Shown here piece by piece: positions 11,662-25,072 of a DNA stretch of 64,000 nt. Both the position numbers and the translations under genes were made by a program. This DNA comes from Paracentrotus lividus (taxonomy: Eukaryota > Echinodermata > Echinoidea > Camarodonta > Echinidae), in contig CALNVZ010000641.1 in assembly GCA_940671915.1 (NCBI GenBank), positions 8,475,917 to 8,539,916 on the forward strand, written 5' to 3'. The notes below the pieces were generated by a model. The model worked only from the letters and a program-made list of their open reading frames with translations. It had not been told where the DNA came from and did no database searches. Every line of letters begins with the position of its first letter. Position 1 is the stretch's first letter.

Positions 11662-12868
11662 TGTGACTCGCGTGACATTTACACAAAATTTACAAGACTT
11701 ATTTGAAGGCAGATTAAGGCTAATTACTTCAAAATTTCATGATGCAGACCTGTTTTTCTTACTTATTTCAATCAAGGTAATGACATTACACATTAGCTCA
11801 AAGAAATTTTGATTGCACAGTCATGTTTGTTGGAGATAGTGCAATTTGTTTCCTGTGACTCGCGTGACGCGACACTATTGAAGGTTTCTGACCTTACTGT
11901 ACTTCACTGAAATTTCCTCAGAAGTTACTTTTCCGATGTGCATGAAATTTCCTGGAGATAATTTTGAAACATTAAGCAATGATCTGGTAAAATCTCAGTA
12001 TCCTTTGGCCATTCATTTTAATTCTATCACCATTTCAAAATGTGACTCGCGTGACACAGGAGTTGTGACTCACGTGGACGAGTGTCATTTGGACTAAAGT
12101 TGAACCAATTATCATGATTACATATAGTAGAATGGGCCAAAATTCAACAAAACAAAATATTTATAGTCAGTTGTATCACATACAACTTAAAACAAAAGAA
12201 TTATTTCATTCAAGATAGATTTGGAGGTCTTGGAACATGCAATGCAAAATGGTGATTTTCCCATTGACTTGTGTATTGTAGCAACATAATTTATAGAAAA
12301 GCAACAATGAAACCTATGATTATAAATTTTGATAATTCAGAAAAATATTTAAGATAAAGGTATGAAACTTTGAGGGATTATATGTCCTACTAGGATGCCA
12401 AGTTTCAAAAGATTTAATAACTCCATGGCAGATATCTTAGGGGGTTGAAATCCATCCATTTTTTTCTCATTTTCACCAAAATTCCAATGTAAATTTACCT
12501 ATTATTTCTCATTTTGGCCAATAACCCAATTGTTATCCTTAATTTGATAATCTGAACAATTTACAAGACTTATTTGAAGGCAGATTTTATTTCTTTTCAA
12601 CAAAATCTAACATTATCTTTATTTTCCCAAATTTGCTTGTTTTGTAATATGTGACTCGCGTGACAGTACCCTAAGAAACCCTAAAGTGACTCGCGTGACA
12701 GTGCTTTAGGGTGTTTTTTCATAATGAAGGGGTCTGCACTTGATAATTTTCTTTGGTGGTATGATTGAGGACCTAAGCTCCTTACTTTTTATCAACTACA
12801 AATCATACACTCTACTACTTTTTAAGTGAACTAAAAATATGGGTGTATTTTTTGTGACTCGCGTGACA
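11662..12868 (+). repeat. Interspersed 16-mer TGTGACTCGCGTGACA, seven copies
   Basis: Copies at about 11662, 11854, 12041, 12064 (variant ending ACGTGGAC), 12650, 12685 (AGTGACTCGCGTGACA) and 12853. The 16-mer is an imperfect palindrome and the only CpG-rich word in this AT-rich stretch. A separate 28-base direct repeat (ATTTACAAGACTTATTTGAA...) occurs at about 11688 and 12558, so part of this block is probably an old segmental repeat. Confidence 0.8.
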
Positions 12869-14610
12869 CATTTCGAGGGTGTTTTCAATTTGAAATATTG
12901 TCAAGCTCGGTTCATATAAACGCAGGAACCAATGTGATATGACAAGATGGGTATAAAGTAAATCAGAATACTGAAATTTAGGAATCTACTCACTATGAAA
13001 CATGCTTTCAATAGAATCATTAAATCATTACCAAAACCATACTTTTTGGAGCAAATATGTTGTCTCTTTGAGGTGGTGTGACTCAGTCGTTTTGAAGATA
13101 AAAGGTGATGAAATTCAGATTTATACCATTTGAATATGTACTTAGCCAAAAAGTACTATATTTTTTCATTGGTTATATTTGAAATTTTAAAGCGATGGGT
13201 GTCGAGTTACACGGAATGGCTGTACTATAGTTTCACTCAAATCATCAATTGTCGAGGTGAATAGATAATTAATTGCTTTAAACAAGTTGGTGCATGATCT
13301 ATACTCTGTGTCAAAAAAAAAAAAGTACAGTTGGGAAAAAATAATTTAGGTTGTGAAATCTTTTCATATATTGTGTGTATGTGGTACCAAATTAAAGCTA
13401 AAAGATTTTTCTTGCTGATGCACTTTGTTTGTATAGTTTGCTTTCGTAAAACAAAACTTATGCAAAGTTTGTGCGTCAAAGAACAAATCCAAATTACGCA
13501 CTTCTATTGTTCTGGAGCGCTGAATTCATGGCCATTTTGCGAAACCTATACACAAAGGCATGGGACAGCATGCGAAAAATTTATTTTTCTCGATTTTAGA
13601 AAACTAGCCATATCTCAAAAATTACAGAACCAAATGTGACGAAAAAATTGCAGAGGAAAGTCTGATTTTCCTGCTTTATGAAAATACCAAACAATACCAG
13701 GTTGTGATTAATCTTCATACTATAAAAATATGTTTTCAACTTGTACCATTTTATTTGACACATACGTAAATGATCTCCAAACAAAATATCCTTCAAATTA
13801 ATCATCAAGATTCCTTCTCTTGGACTCATTATCATGACCTTGGTCAATGGTCTAGAATTAATGCATGTACAATCAAATATTAATGCTTAACTCTTTAAAT
13901 AGATACATATAAAATTTTACAACTCACCTGATCAAATGAGATATAATTGCTGGCAACCAGCAGAATATTATATTTGTAATTGAGCCACTTGTTACAGGAA
14001 GTATTAATGGCCCCCAAAAAAACATTTCAAATACCCTATAACTACAGTGTTTGTTTGGTTTAAAACCCAAATACAGGATTTATCAATAACATTTAAAGAT
14101 AAAACTAATTCAAGAGTAATTAAATTTAGAAACTATTCAAACATGTTAATTGTTTGACAATTTGTCATACTGGACAATTGTGGCATTATGAATTATGGTG
14201 AATACATGACATTTTACATGACTCAGCAGCATAGTGATTCAGTTGGAATATTTTACAGTTTGGAACATTATTAAAAGCATGATGATGATTATTTAACTCA
14301 ATCAATTATCATCTTTCACACATTTCATGTCTTCGCTATTTCTAAAGACAATATTCTACATTGATTATTGTATAAATGAAAATACACCCAGGGTAATATG
14401 TGAAAATACAAAGGAACACAAGGAACAACTCAAATTAACCTCACTACATGAACATCATCCATACATGTACATCCAATATTAACACAGAATAACAAATATG
14501 CAATGTTAACACTTTATATTCAACTGTACCAATCCCAAACAAAGAAAGCACAAATGATGTTAAAACAGAAAAAATGTCTACTCATCCAACCCCAACAAGC
14601 ACACAAAAAA

Positions 14611-14640
14611 GAAAAAAAAAAAAAAAAAAAAAAGAGAGAA
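14611..14640 (+). repeat. Poly(A) tract
   Basis: A run of A broken by single G at its edges. It produces artificial Lys-rich and Phe-rich ORFs on the two strands. Confidence 0.9.
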
Positions 14641-16068
14641 AAAGAGATCATAGGCTTTGATAAACATTCAAAGTTATGGAAACTAGGTATCACTTTTATT
14701 GCACTTTTTGGCTGATACATGTGTGTATTTACTGAGCTGTACAGCTAAACTGAGTCTTTTCTTTCAGAGTGAGAGGGAGGTGGGTGGGGGGGGGGGGTGG
14801 TCAAACTAATGAACACCTACAGTGTATTTCCACCAAGGTATAATAGTCCCCATTTCAAAGTTTTCTCTTATTTCAGGATACTAATTTTATGAATAACAAC
14901 CAAGCAACAATATAAATATAAACTTCAGTTAGGGGGGGTATGTCTTTCGTGTGACCTCAAATGCACTTTTTCACATTTTTTAATTTTTTTTTTTATAGTA
15001 GGCCATATGCCTGTTCAGTCTGTTTAGAAAACAATAATGATATTCTGAATCTGTGGTTAACATTTGTTATGAAATCATAAATATCAAGAAAAACAAAGAT
15101 TAGCATTAGGGCTAGGGTTAGGATTAAGATCATCAACTTTGGACCATGATGTGGCTACCGAGAAAAAAATCAATCGTAACTTTTTATCAATCGTAAGCCT
15201 TAATAATTCTTAGGATCAGAAATACCAGGCTATTTCAAAATTTTGGTCTACTGTAAAACCACCTTCTCACATTAAATAATATTGAATTCCTGACAGTTAT
15301 ACACCATGAAAGGGAAGAGAGAAAGAGAACATCAAAATATGTAATGATACAATGACAACCATGTTACCTTGTATTGGTCCTGTGTTTGTGATAAGCATGC
15401 AAAGGAAGCATATAAAATGAAAGAAAATATACAAATTTGTAACAAATATGGAGGAGTCATGATAAGAAGAGCAGAGAAGCATGAAGAAAATAAATCATGA
15501 AGATCAAATTAGAAATGTATAAAATGAAAGCATACAAAACAAATGTTGCTAAAAATAATCAATAATAAATTAAAAACATGAATCCAGATATTGATAGCTT
15601 ATGCATGAACTGATGTTAGCAATAAATGACATGAAAACATTATCAAATACATTGAAGAGAGATACAAAAATATTTGAGAACAGAAGTATGGTATTATATC
15701 CCATTTTATCCATTAATCATATTGCCCAAAATGATATAAATTTTAATCTGAGGTTAATGGTATTTTCAATTGTACATAACTTCCTCACAGCAATTCTATG
15801 TCAAATATGGTGTTTTTTAAAAGAACTTTATCGTAGTGACTACAGGTGTTGAATTAAACATCACTTTCGATATATGTGTGACATATTTCCATTTGTCACG
15901 AATTGAAGAAAAATGTGAAAACAGGAGGAAAATCTAAAGAATGACACACATAAATTAAATTGTACACTGTATACGCAAATAATATACCGTATTAGATTCA
16001 CTTTAAAACAGGTACAGGTAAAAAAGACTACTCAGAATAAAAAAAACCAAGATGAATCCTCGACCGCG

Positions 16069-16077
16069 TGCGGTCGA
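16069..16077. repeat. CpG-rich palindrome next to the tandem-repeat element
   Basis: CGACCGC-GT-GCGGTCG, a 7-bp-stem palindrome overlapping this position, just before the TATGCCTCTGCC end. It may be part of that element or of an older insertion site. Confidence 0.5.
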
Positions 16078-16083
16078 AATATA

Positions 16084-16966
16084 TATGCCTCTGCCATTGC
16101 CAGATCAGAAATATACAGCACATTCATCTATTCATTTTCGTTTATACAAAGACATCTTTGACCTTGACCTTTGAACTTGTGACCCCAAACCTTATTAGAT
16201 CATAGTCCCTCCTAAATTTTTTACCTACACACTCCAAAATGTAACAAGATCGTCTTCATATGGCGATAACTATTAAACACAATACATTAAATTTCACAAT
16301 TTGAAGTCAGCAACCCTTGACCTAGACCTACATACTCCAAAATCTATTCAGATCATCTTCCTTTGGTGATACATACCATCCTTAAGTTTGAAGTTAATAT
16401 TTCAAGTGGTTCTTGAGAATATATCGCAATAACAAATTCAATACATGGAATTCACAATTTGACCTCTGTGACCTTGACCTTGACCTACATACTCCAAAAT
16501 CTAATCAGATCATTTTCTTATGGTGATACATACCATCCTCAAGTCTGAAGTCCATATCTCAAGTGGTTTTTGAGATATCGCCATAACTAGCTCACTACAA
16601 GGAATGTCACAATTTGACCTCTGTGAACCTGACCTTTGACCTACATACTCCAAAATTAATCAGATCATCTTCCTATGGTGATACATACCATCCTCAATTT
16701 GAAGTTGATATCTCAGGTGGTTCTTGAGATATCGTGATAACGAGCTCAATACACGGAATTTCAGTTTGACCTGTGACCTGACCTTTGACCTACATCCCAA
16801 AATCTAATCAGATCATCTTCCTATGAAATACATCCCCAAGTTTGAAGTTGATATCTAAAGTGGTTCTTGAGATATCCCGATAACGAGCAAACGGGATGGA
16901 CAGACGGACGGACGACAACCCGAAAACATGATGCCTCCGGCACCACCTTCGGGTGGCGGAGGCATA
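16084..16966. mobile_element. Non-autonomous element with internal ~150-bp tandem repeats
   Basis: The left end TATGCCTCTGCC is inverted at the right end (GGCGGAGGCATA). The interior is about five degenerate units of roughly 150 bp sharing TTTGACCTCTGTGACC, ACATACTCCAAAATCTAATC, TGGTGATACATACCATCC and AGTGGTTCTTGAGATATC (last word at about 16404, 16558, 16711, 16856). The right end has a hairpin (16931-16965, ATGCCTCCGGC.../...GGCGGAGGCAT). From general knowledge this type of repeat is common in marine invertebrates; class not assigned. Confidence 0.75.
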
Positions 16967-19900
16967 AAAAAAAACTTCCAAGGGGGGGGGTCATAACTTC
17001 TGAATATAATGCGCATTTCTATTTCTACCAAACAAAAACTAGCCTAATGTGAGGGCACAAAGGTTTTCAAACATTAAAATGACAGAGCTTTTATTTTATA
17101 ATATTTTTTTTTTTGCTCTTTTTTTTTAATCTTATTTTTAAGGGGGGGGGAGGAGCGGGTGGGAGTGTTGGGAAATGTGATAAATTGGATTTTATTTTTT
17201 TTTCAATCATCATAGTATACCAGCTAAGATCGAAAAACACTATTCATCATTCATTTTGTTGATACATGTCCTACATGTACATGTACAATAGATATGGAAT
17301 TCAAATACTACAGTGTACTATTACAAAAATATATAAATAAATAAGAACAAACATAAAGTACATTTGTATAATTAATATAGAGTCTGAAAACAGAACTACC
17401 AGTTCTTACTAACGCTTTTCACTTTTGAAACAACAAAATATTTTAACACATATGATTACGTACACTAGGGCATCTTGATGTTAAACCATTTCACAATTTA
17501 AACACTTGACAGCAATGACAACATGCAAAAAGTAAAAAAAATAAAAAAGAGAGCATCTTTTGATCCATTTTGTTTGTTTCTAAACCCACCCCTCAACGTT
17601 GTTGTTTATGATTAGGGCCCATAAATGGAAAGACACCCATTTCTTTACTTGTGAACCATCTCAAATTCAAGATTTTGATAAAGAATCATTGATGTACTTC
17701 CCCTGAATCAATCATTTATTTTTACTGCTTCACCTTTTAACAAGAAAATTTGCTTGCGGTTTTATCTGTTTAATGTTAAGTGAAAGCTTTTGTCTAATTT
17801 CACTATATCTAATTGCAATAATAACTGAAAACAATCAGCACTACATTATACACATCTACAACCACAAATTACACCATGAATTAACAACATACCTCTTTAT
17901 ATCCCGAATATTCCGCAGCATTTGATCTTTTTTTATTTACAGACTATGCAAAGAAAAAATGGTTTCTAGCATTTCAGAGAGCAAATCATAAAGTACTAGA
18001 GAGAAAGATACTTGGGAGGCTGGAATCAAAAGGGTTGAATTAGTTTGGGAAAATTAATTAAAGGGAAATTAGGGTGGGGTAGAGGTAAAGAGGGTATTTT
18101 TAGAGCTATTATTTGAAGGCTTTATTCTTTTAAAGAGAAGTATTTTGGGTAGGTATATTTATGCAATTTTTGCTCTGATGCCCCTCTAAAACTATTGGCA
18201 CAAACCTACAATGTAGTTGGCAATTGTAATTCAAATAGAAATTTATAGGGGAAAAAGCTTTATAGCAACATGCACCCACAAACGTTAGGAGGGCAAAATA
18301 CTGCTTTAGTTTGAATAAAGAAAAAAGTCATAGTTGTTGGTCACTATTTGCCTATTGTTGTTGTTTTTTTGCAACAATTTAGGTCAGTATGAACAGTACA
18401 TACATTATTTGCAGAATTTTCTAATTCCAATAGTCTTTTTATTCTTGTCCATTAACAATTCTTTTATTCTTGTTCATTAACAATTCTTTTATTCTAAAAT
18501 AAAACAAAATTGGCTCTTTGGAAAAGAAAAATATACCCTATGAAAAAAAAAAGTCATCAGGAATAGGGAGAAAAATAATGGTGCAAAGCTAAAACAAAAT
18601 GGAGGCAGACAATAAACAAAATAATATAATAATAGGAGAGAAAGGAATCTACAATGCTGTACAGGATGGATAGGATTGGAGAAATGGAGAGAAATACATG
18701 ATAATGTCATGAATTGTGTCTAGAAATATCTTATCTGTCAGAAAAAGCATGAATAATTGAAACATGTACATAAATAGACCACAGCTGAAACGTTTAAAAT
18801 GATTTGCGAATACGTTAGAACTTTGGAAGAGGCTGTTCATGAAACCATCATAAAATTAATCTTGTGGAGATATTTACATGTACATCCCATATTTTTACCA
18901 CATTATTTCAAATATCATAAAATAACTGGAAAGTGAAAAACAAACAACATTAAACAAAATTGTTGAATACAGGCCTACATGGTACATGTACATGAAGGCA
19001 CAATAAAATTATCTTTGAGCAAACAGCAGACAATTGTCAAAAGTAGAGCAAATAATATTAGCAGTTTGTAAATTGTCAATAATACTCAAAGTGATTACAC
19101 TTTGGTATGGTTAATCAAACTTTATGTTAAAAAATGACACTGAGATCTCTTCCTTGCTTGATTTTTAATCTAGTTATACATGTACATACATTTGTACCTA
19201 GAAACTAAAAAGAATATGTCAAGGAAGTATTGTTCATGCATCAAACCTTCACATGAACAGTACACAGACCCGTAAATATATTAAGAAAAAAGTCTGCATG
19301 ACCCCCGATTTATTATTCATGCCTGACTTGACAGGAGACTATGACCTTGATATGGGGAAATAAGTTAATTCTTTGAACAACCTTAAAAGTATATCAGCAT
19401 GAACGTAAATGGATTGTTTGTTTTTCAATTGTTTTTTATCATACCCATTTAACAAGTAATTACCCCTTTTTAATATGTACATTGTTTCAGAATAGTACAT
19501 TGTATGTACAAATGTACATGTACATTATTAGTTTTAGAAGCAATTAACGCAAATCTTCCAAGCATATATTTGATACAGGTGGTACTATTAGATTGTCCTT
19601 TGGCTTTATGTAAAATAATTTAAATATTCTAAGCAAAAAATACAAATGAATGATCGAACCATTACATGGTGCTTACATACGGGTAGGCCTATATCATTGT
19701 GCTCTATACTTTGTCTGTCACAAAATGAGCTTACAAAATAAACAAAAATGTGCCTTTAATACCAACTTAATAAATACATGTACAAAATCATAATAATTCA
19801 TTCTATATTGCTGACAATTCTATACAATTGTAGGATTTCAAAAAACTCATTCATTTAATTTTAAAGATCATTAAGAGGAAATTCTGCTAAAAAATTTCTT

Positions 19901-20387
19901 ATTGATCATTTTTCTTATTTTTTATCTTATTTTTTTTGTTGTTGAAGTAGGCCAACAATTAGACTTTCATTTCGGTGATCAATTGCAAGAACTTCAAGTT
20001 TGCTATCTATAGGCCTAAATGAATGACCTTTTAAGAATGTTATCCATCCCTTAAACAAATAAAATCAGTTTTGTTTTTCGAAGCGAAGTGTTTGTTCACA
20101 AACATTCCACCTGCGGAGACAAATATGTATTTGATTACATTTTTTTTTTAAGAATGTTTGGAAAAAAAAAATGACTTCAGGATGGGCTTTAAAAGAAAAA
20201 AAATGGACTTTGATATTTGCTCATTCTTGAATGAATGATTATTATTATAACCTAGATAAACAAGTCAAAGAAAAGAATAATTGCAAAGGGAAATATCTCA
20301 ATGACTGGTTTTTATATTATTCGTTTTGTGGAAGTACTAGCTTGAATAGGCTTTGAAAAGTTAGATTTTTGGGTTCTTTTTTCTCAA

Positions 20388-20413
20388 GGGGGGGGGGGGG
20401 GGGGGGGGGGGGG
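20388..20413 (+). repeat. 26-base poly(G) run
   Basis: Uninterrupted G26, preceded by TTTTTTCTCAA. Could form stacked G-quadruplexes. Exact length is likely to vary between reads. Confidence 0.9.
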
Positions 20414-22014
20414 CTCCACAGTGATTCTTTATTTGTGTATCCATGTGACCTGCTGGCTCGATCAAAACCAGCTATAATCTGGTGATCGACTTAAGGCAGG
20501 TTACATTCTTTATACACTACTTTTTTAAACAGAAATTCAAGGTTTTTCCAATAACATGCAATGTAACTTTTATATAGCAATAAATCTCAAAATATAATCT
20601 TTTAAATTTGAGTTTACTACGATCTATCCTATTTATAATAAAACACATACTATGTACATGTATCACTTGAATATATCTAAAATCATTCTAAACGTTCATA
20701 ATGTATTACTTTAAAAATGTCTTTTTATCAAGTGTCCAGATCCTGACAAAGTGGCTGTGTTTTCTTTTTTCTACAATTACGCAGGAATGTATGGTAGGAG
20801 AAATTGAGAATATCTTCTCTTTGATATAGCTTAGCTAAATCTATGAAATAATTATTCGGAAGACATATTTTATGGGAAATAATATCAATACCGAAAACAG
20901 GGAGCCAGATGTGCTCTAACAGTAAAAAATTCAAATTGTGACAAAGATTTGACATGTAAAAAATTGGTGTTTTTGTCAGTTTTGCTTGTGTTATTAGCTG
21001 GAATGTTTCAAAAGAGAACTGAAATTATTCAGTCTTACCAAGGGCCATAATTTTTACCAATTGATACCATAATCCAGTGTTAATGCTATCACAAAAACCT
21101 TGCTCTCGCATCATTTACTCTATTGTTCATAAACCGACTTATTGACAGTGGTTTTGGGGTGACATATTGTCTAGGTATAGTTCTAATCTAGGGATTTCAT
21201 CGTCTTATGAATGGTGGATGAGCACTCAAAACCGCTGATAAAGCGAGGATATATGAATTCAGACAATGATACCTTTTCATTGAAGTACTGAGAATTAGAG
21301 AGTGATTTGATGCAGGTACAAACTAAAGCTTTAAATCGTAAGTCACTCTGACAGTTTATAATACAAAGGTTAAAAAAGAATACAAATGACTACATGTATA
21401 TGGATGTTCCTTTACCTCTCTGTTTACACAGGATGAAAATGGTAATTGGTATTAAAAGATGACAGAGAAAAAAAAATGAATAACAAATTATAAAAAGAAA
21501 ATATGAATCTAACCAATATTATGATGTGCTTGTCCTGAAACTATTCATGTGCCACCGAAATGATACCACAAAGTATTTCTTGAGGTATAGGCCTATATTT
21601 TTTCTCCAGGGTTTGAAAGAAAATCATGCACATGTATTTCTTAATATCTTTTAAAGTTCTACAATAAACATATCACTTATGAAGACAACATACTTTTCAA
21701 ATAACACTAGGGCATTCGTAATTCAACCTTAAAATCACTGGAAAAGTATTTTGGCTTCTGTATGTTTGTAAAGTGGTATCTTTACAGTAAGCGGAAAACC
21801 AGAATTTACATGTAAGTTCTAATAAGAGAAAATATTAGAGCATGCAAAGGGCTAATATTCACAAAGCATGTTGGACAATTTGAAGTTGGAGATATTTCTA
21901 ATCAACGCAACAGTCAATAAAAATCAGGAAATGAATTCAATTCTTGTTGTTTTATCTTGTACAATTTTAAATTATATCGTTGGCTGAGAACCAGAAGGGT
22001 GCTATTACAGATCA

Positions 22015-22101
22015 AAGATGTTCCGTTGAGAACCAGAAGGGCGCTATTACCATTGACTTTGTACAGCAATTGCGCCCTTCTGGTTCTCAACGGAATATCT
22101 T
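22015..22101. repeat. Hairpin with 32-bp arms
   Basis: Arms 22015-22046 and 22070-22101 (TTCCGTTGAGAACCAGAAGG and its complement). A further diverged copy of GAGAACCAGAAGGGTGCTATTA lies just left (21984) and a diverged inverted copy at 22361-22388. The MITE at 22102 therefore seems to have landed inside an older fold-back element. Confidence 0.75.
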
Positions 22102-22354
22102 TAATGCGGAGGTCACAACTCGTCGTAGGCTACGGGGCACGTGCCATCAACGTAGCCTGCGTTGCATACGAATGCACAGGTCGTTGGTCAATTTCTGCAA
22201 TTCCTGCGTTTCTGTAGTGAGGGTATTGGAAAAACCTTCCTGCACATCGTACATGCAACGTGCCTCCGAGGTACCTGCGCTGCACGATTTTTCTACGAAA
22301 TCCATCGTAGGGAGTTGCACGTCGAAGGTACAGGGAGTTGTGACCGCCGCATTA
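22102..22354 (+). mobile_element. MITE with GCGGYGGTCACAACTC ends, copy 1
   Basis: The TIRs read TAATGCGGAGGTCACAACTC at the left and, reverse-complemented, TAATGCGGCGGTCACAACTC at the right. The interior shares CGTAGGCTACGGGGCACGTG, AACGTAGCCTG and CGTACATGCAACGTGC with the copy at 27175, in opposite orientation. The ORFs it carries are by-products of the repeat. Confidence 0.8.
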
Positions 22355-23789
22355 GATGCAATAATGCCGTTCTGGCTCTCATTAGATGATATAATGTATT
22401 CAGCTCAACTTTACAATGTTACATGATTTGAATTTTCTTCCTTGCATTCCTAAAATTTAATATTGGACTGTTTCCTAATTTTTTTCATCACAAAGGAGAA
22501 GGAAATTTCCTTTTGAAGTATCATGTCTACAATGTATTTCATGAGATATTGCTAAAGAAAAAAAAGAGGATTTTATGAAACACTCTGTACAAACGTCTGA
22601 TCAATGCACGTCACATGATAACCAAACAATGTACATAGTGGTTTGATTGGACATGCTTTGTGAATGTGGGCCCATAAAACTTTCTGATTCGAAAAACCGC
22701 TTCCATGTGTCCCTTTATCCTTGAGGAGTCTAAATCTATGCAAGAGTAATCAAAATCAATATCTTACTCGCTGTTGTCAAAGACAGGTATGGAGGAGAAG
22801 GATAAAAACATGATAGGTAAATTAGTAATGATGAAAAGTGATCGAAAGGGTTAGAATTAATCCAATCATTAATTTGTCCGACAAGATGGTCGTCACGATA
22901 AGTATGAGACAATGTAATACACAAAATAATGTACATTACATGTACATGAAAGGGTTGCAAAAATGTATGAAACCAAGTACATAGATCTACAGCTCAGGAA
23001 AAAAATTATTAGACCAAGCTGTTTTTCATAAGGTTTTCTACTCTTTTTGCAGCCCTTTCTTGCTTCAAGACTTCAAAGTGCTCTCTTGTTGACCAGCTTG
23101 TGTTCCTGTATCCTGTCTTTGATTTCATTCCAAACACTGAATTTTACCAACAAATTGAAACTTGTGAGAAAAAGAGCTTGGTCTGATAATTATTTTCCCA
23201 AGCTGTACTTATGTAGACAAGATTGTACACACAGACATGGATATTTTGATGGCTCTAAACTTTAACTATTTGAGTGAGTTTATACAGTCATCCTTCCCTA
23301 CGGTACAAATAATTTGCCAAAAAACCTTTCTTTAGTAGATGAGGTATGGGATGATCAAGCAGTACATGTACATCAGACCAGAAATCATGAACAAACACAA
23401 TAAAGTGGAATGCGAGTCACTCGATCATAAGATGAACGTTCTATAGGAACAAGGTATTTGATGGTGCACCCAAACAATACAGAATTGCTATGTTTAGCCT
23501 GGAAAAGTAAAATCAATTTTTGGGTCTGTGCATGGTTTGCTAAGCACAATAGAGGATGTAAACCTTGTCCTTTCTTTCCGTCTTGATCACGATGTCAAGG
23601 TATCAATTGTGCTTTCTTTTCCCTTGGTTGATCAAGGGTAAAGGCATAGTATAAAACATAGATCTGGGGCAAACTACTTCCATCTGAAATTCGGTTTAAA
23701 TAATAATTGTGTCAACAATATAGTTGTTTTTTATTAAGCATTCACAGTTTGTAATCAGAGTATTAAACGAAACACATGTAGATCCCTTT

Positions 23790-24420
23790 TGTAATATGCA
23801 AGCGCCTTCCCGTCTCACGCCCCAGCCTCCCCTTTTGTGCCTCTCCTATTAAAACTTGTTGCCTTCCTTTCACTATTGATGCCTCCATGTTTTAACTCTC
23901 TGTTCCTTCACATGTAACTATCAATTGCCCCTCCCCCTTCTCCTTATTGTATGTGTCCCCTTCCTTCCTCAACCCCTACCCATCCCTTTCCTTTCCATCA
24001 AATATTTCTCTTCCTCTCTAAATGCTTTTCCTACAGTACATGTATACTCCATCAGATTTCTTGTTGAGCCCTTCCTCATCTTCTTCTCATATTTGTATTC
24101 CTAAATCCTATCCCCTCTAATCCCCCTCTGATTTCTTCCAACCCCCTTATCCCAGCCCTCCTCATCTCATCCAACTCATTCTTCTCTCAAACCCTGGTCC
24201 CCTCCCTATCTCATCTACTCCCCTACTAATCCCATAGGTCCACCTCTCCTGCTCTTAATTAATGAGCCCCATTTTCTAACTTTGCCTAGCTTCTTTGCTC
24301 CCCTTGCAATCTCACCCACCCTGTTCTTCTTTCAACCACTATACCCCTCCCTATCCCATCCACTCCCCTCCTAAATCCCTCTGTCTCCTATATTCCTCCG
24401 CACCCATCTACTAATTCCTA
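23790..24420 (+). repeat. CT-rich low-complexity intron sequence
   Basis: Plus-strand pyrimidine-rich sequence with repeated CCTCCCTATC/CTACTCCCCT words, continuous with the exon-derived minisatellite on its right. No coding content. Confidence 0.75.
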
Positions 24421-24423
24421 TAC

Positions 24424-25072
24424 CCTGGATACTCACTCGACTCTCCCTCCTGCACTGACTGCCTTTCTCATTTTCTCTTAATAACGTCTTCCACTCCTTG
24501 GTCCCCTTCTTCTCCCAATCCCTCTATCTCCTGTACCCCTCCATATCCTATCTACTAATCCCCTACCCCTTGAATTGACTCTGTCCTGCTCTGACTGCAA
24601 AAATGCCTGCCTAAAACATCCCCTTCTCCTCCTGATCCCCTGTACCCCTCCCTATCATACTGCTTTAACTGTCTGACTAACCTCTTTCATTCCTGGGTCT
24701 CCTCCCAAAACATTACATTTCTCCTCCTAATCCCTGTCTCCTGTACCCCTCCCTATCCCATCTACTCCCCTTCTAATCCCTCCTGTACCCCTCCCTACCC
24801 CCTACTAATCCCCTACTCCTGGACACTCACTTGACTCTCTCCTGCTCTGACTGCCTAAGCTGTTCATCTCTCTGCAGGACATCCCCTCCCTATCTCACCG
24901 CACCCTTTCTTCTTTCTTTCTAACCCCTGTTTACCCCTCCCTCGTCACCATCCACTCCCTCCTAATCCCTACCCTTCCAATCTACTTTCCTACTAATCCC
25001 CTACCACTGGATACTCACTTGACTCTCTCCTGCTCTGACTGCCTAAGCTGTTCATCTCTCTGTAGGACATCC
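24424..25072 (-). repeat. Minisatellite built from the end of the SHD1 exon
   Basis: The stretch 25009-25070 (last ~50 bases of the SHD1 exon plus splice donor) recurs at 24822-24883 with about two changes, and in more degenerate form at 24574 and 24424. The units sit in CT-rich (plus strand) filler that repeats CCTGTACCCCTCCCTATCCC. The 24822 copy keeps an intact donor (GTCAA|GTGAGT) and the codons for VLQRDEQLRQSEQERVK. Confidence 0.85.

Larger units (their letters stand above)
8993..25018. other. 16-kb intron between the SHD1 and zinc-finger exons
   Basis: AT-rich intron holding the repeats listed separately: MITE (10169), 16-mer field (11662-12868), tandem-repeat element (16084), long G run (20388), MITE (22102) and CT-rich minisatellite (23790-25010). 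It also has many TACATGTA palindromes and homopolymers. The small ORFs inside have no recognisable product. Confidence 0.55.

Noticed and set aside
14503-14720. Lys-rich and Phe-rich ORFs on opposite strands
   Set aside because: Created by the poly(A) tract at 14611-14640.
21957-22426. ORFs of 148, 86 and 75 codons
   Set aside because: They translate the MITE and hairpin. The same peptide appears from the inverted copy at 27175, with no start context or domain.
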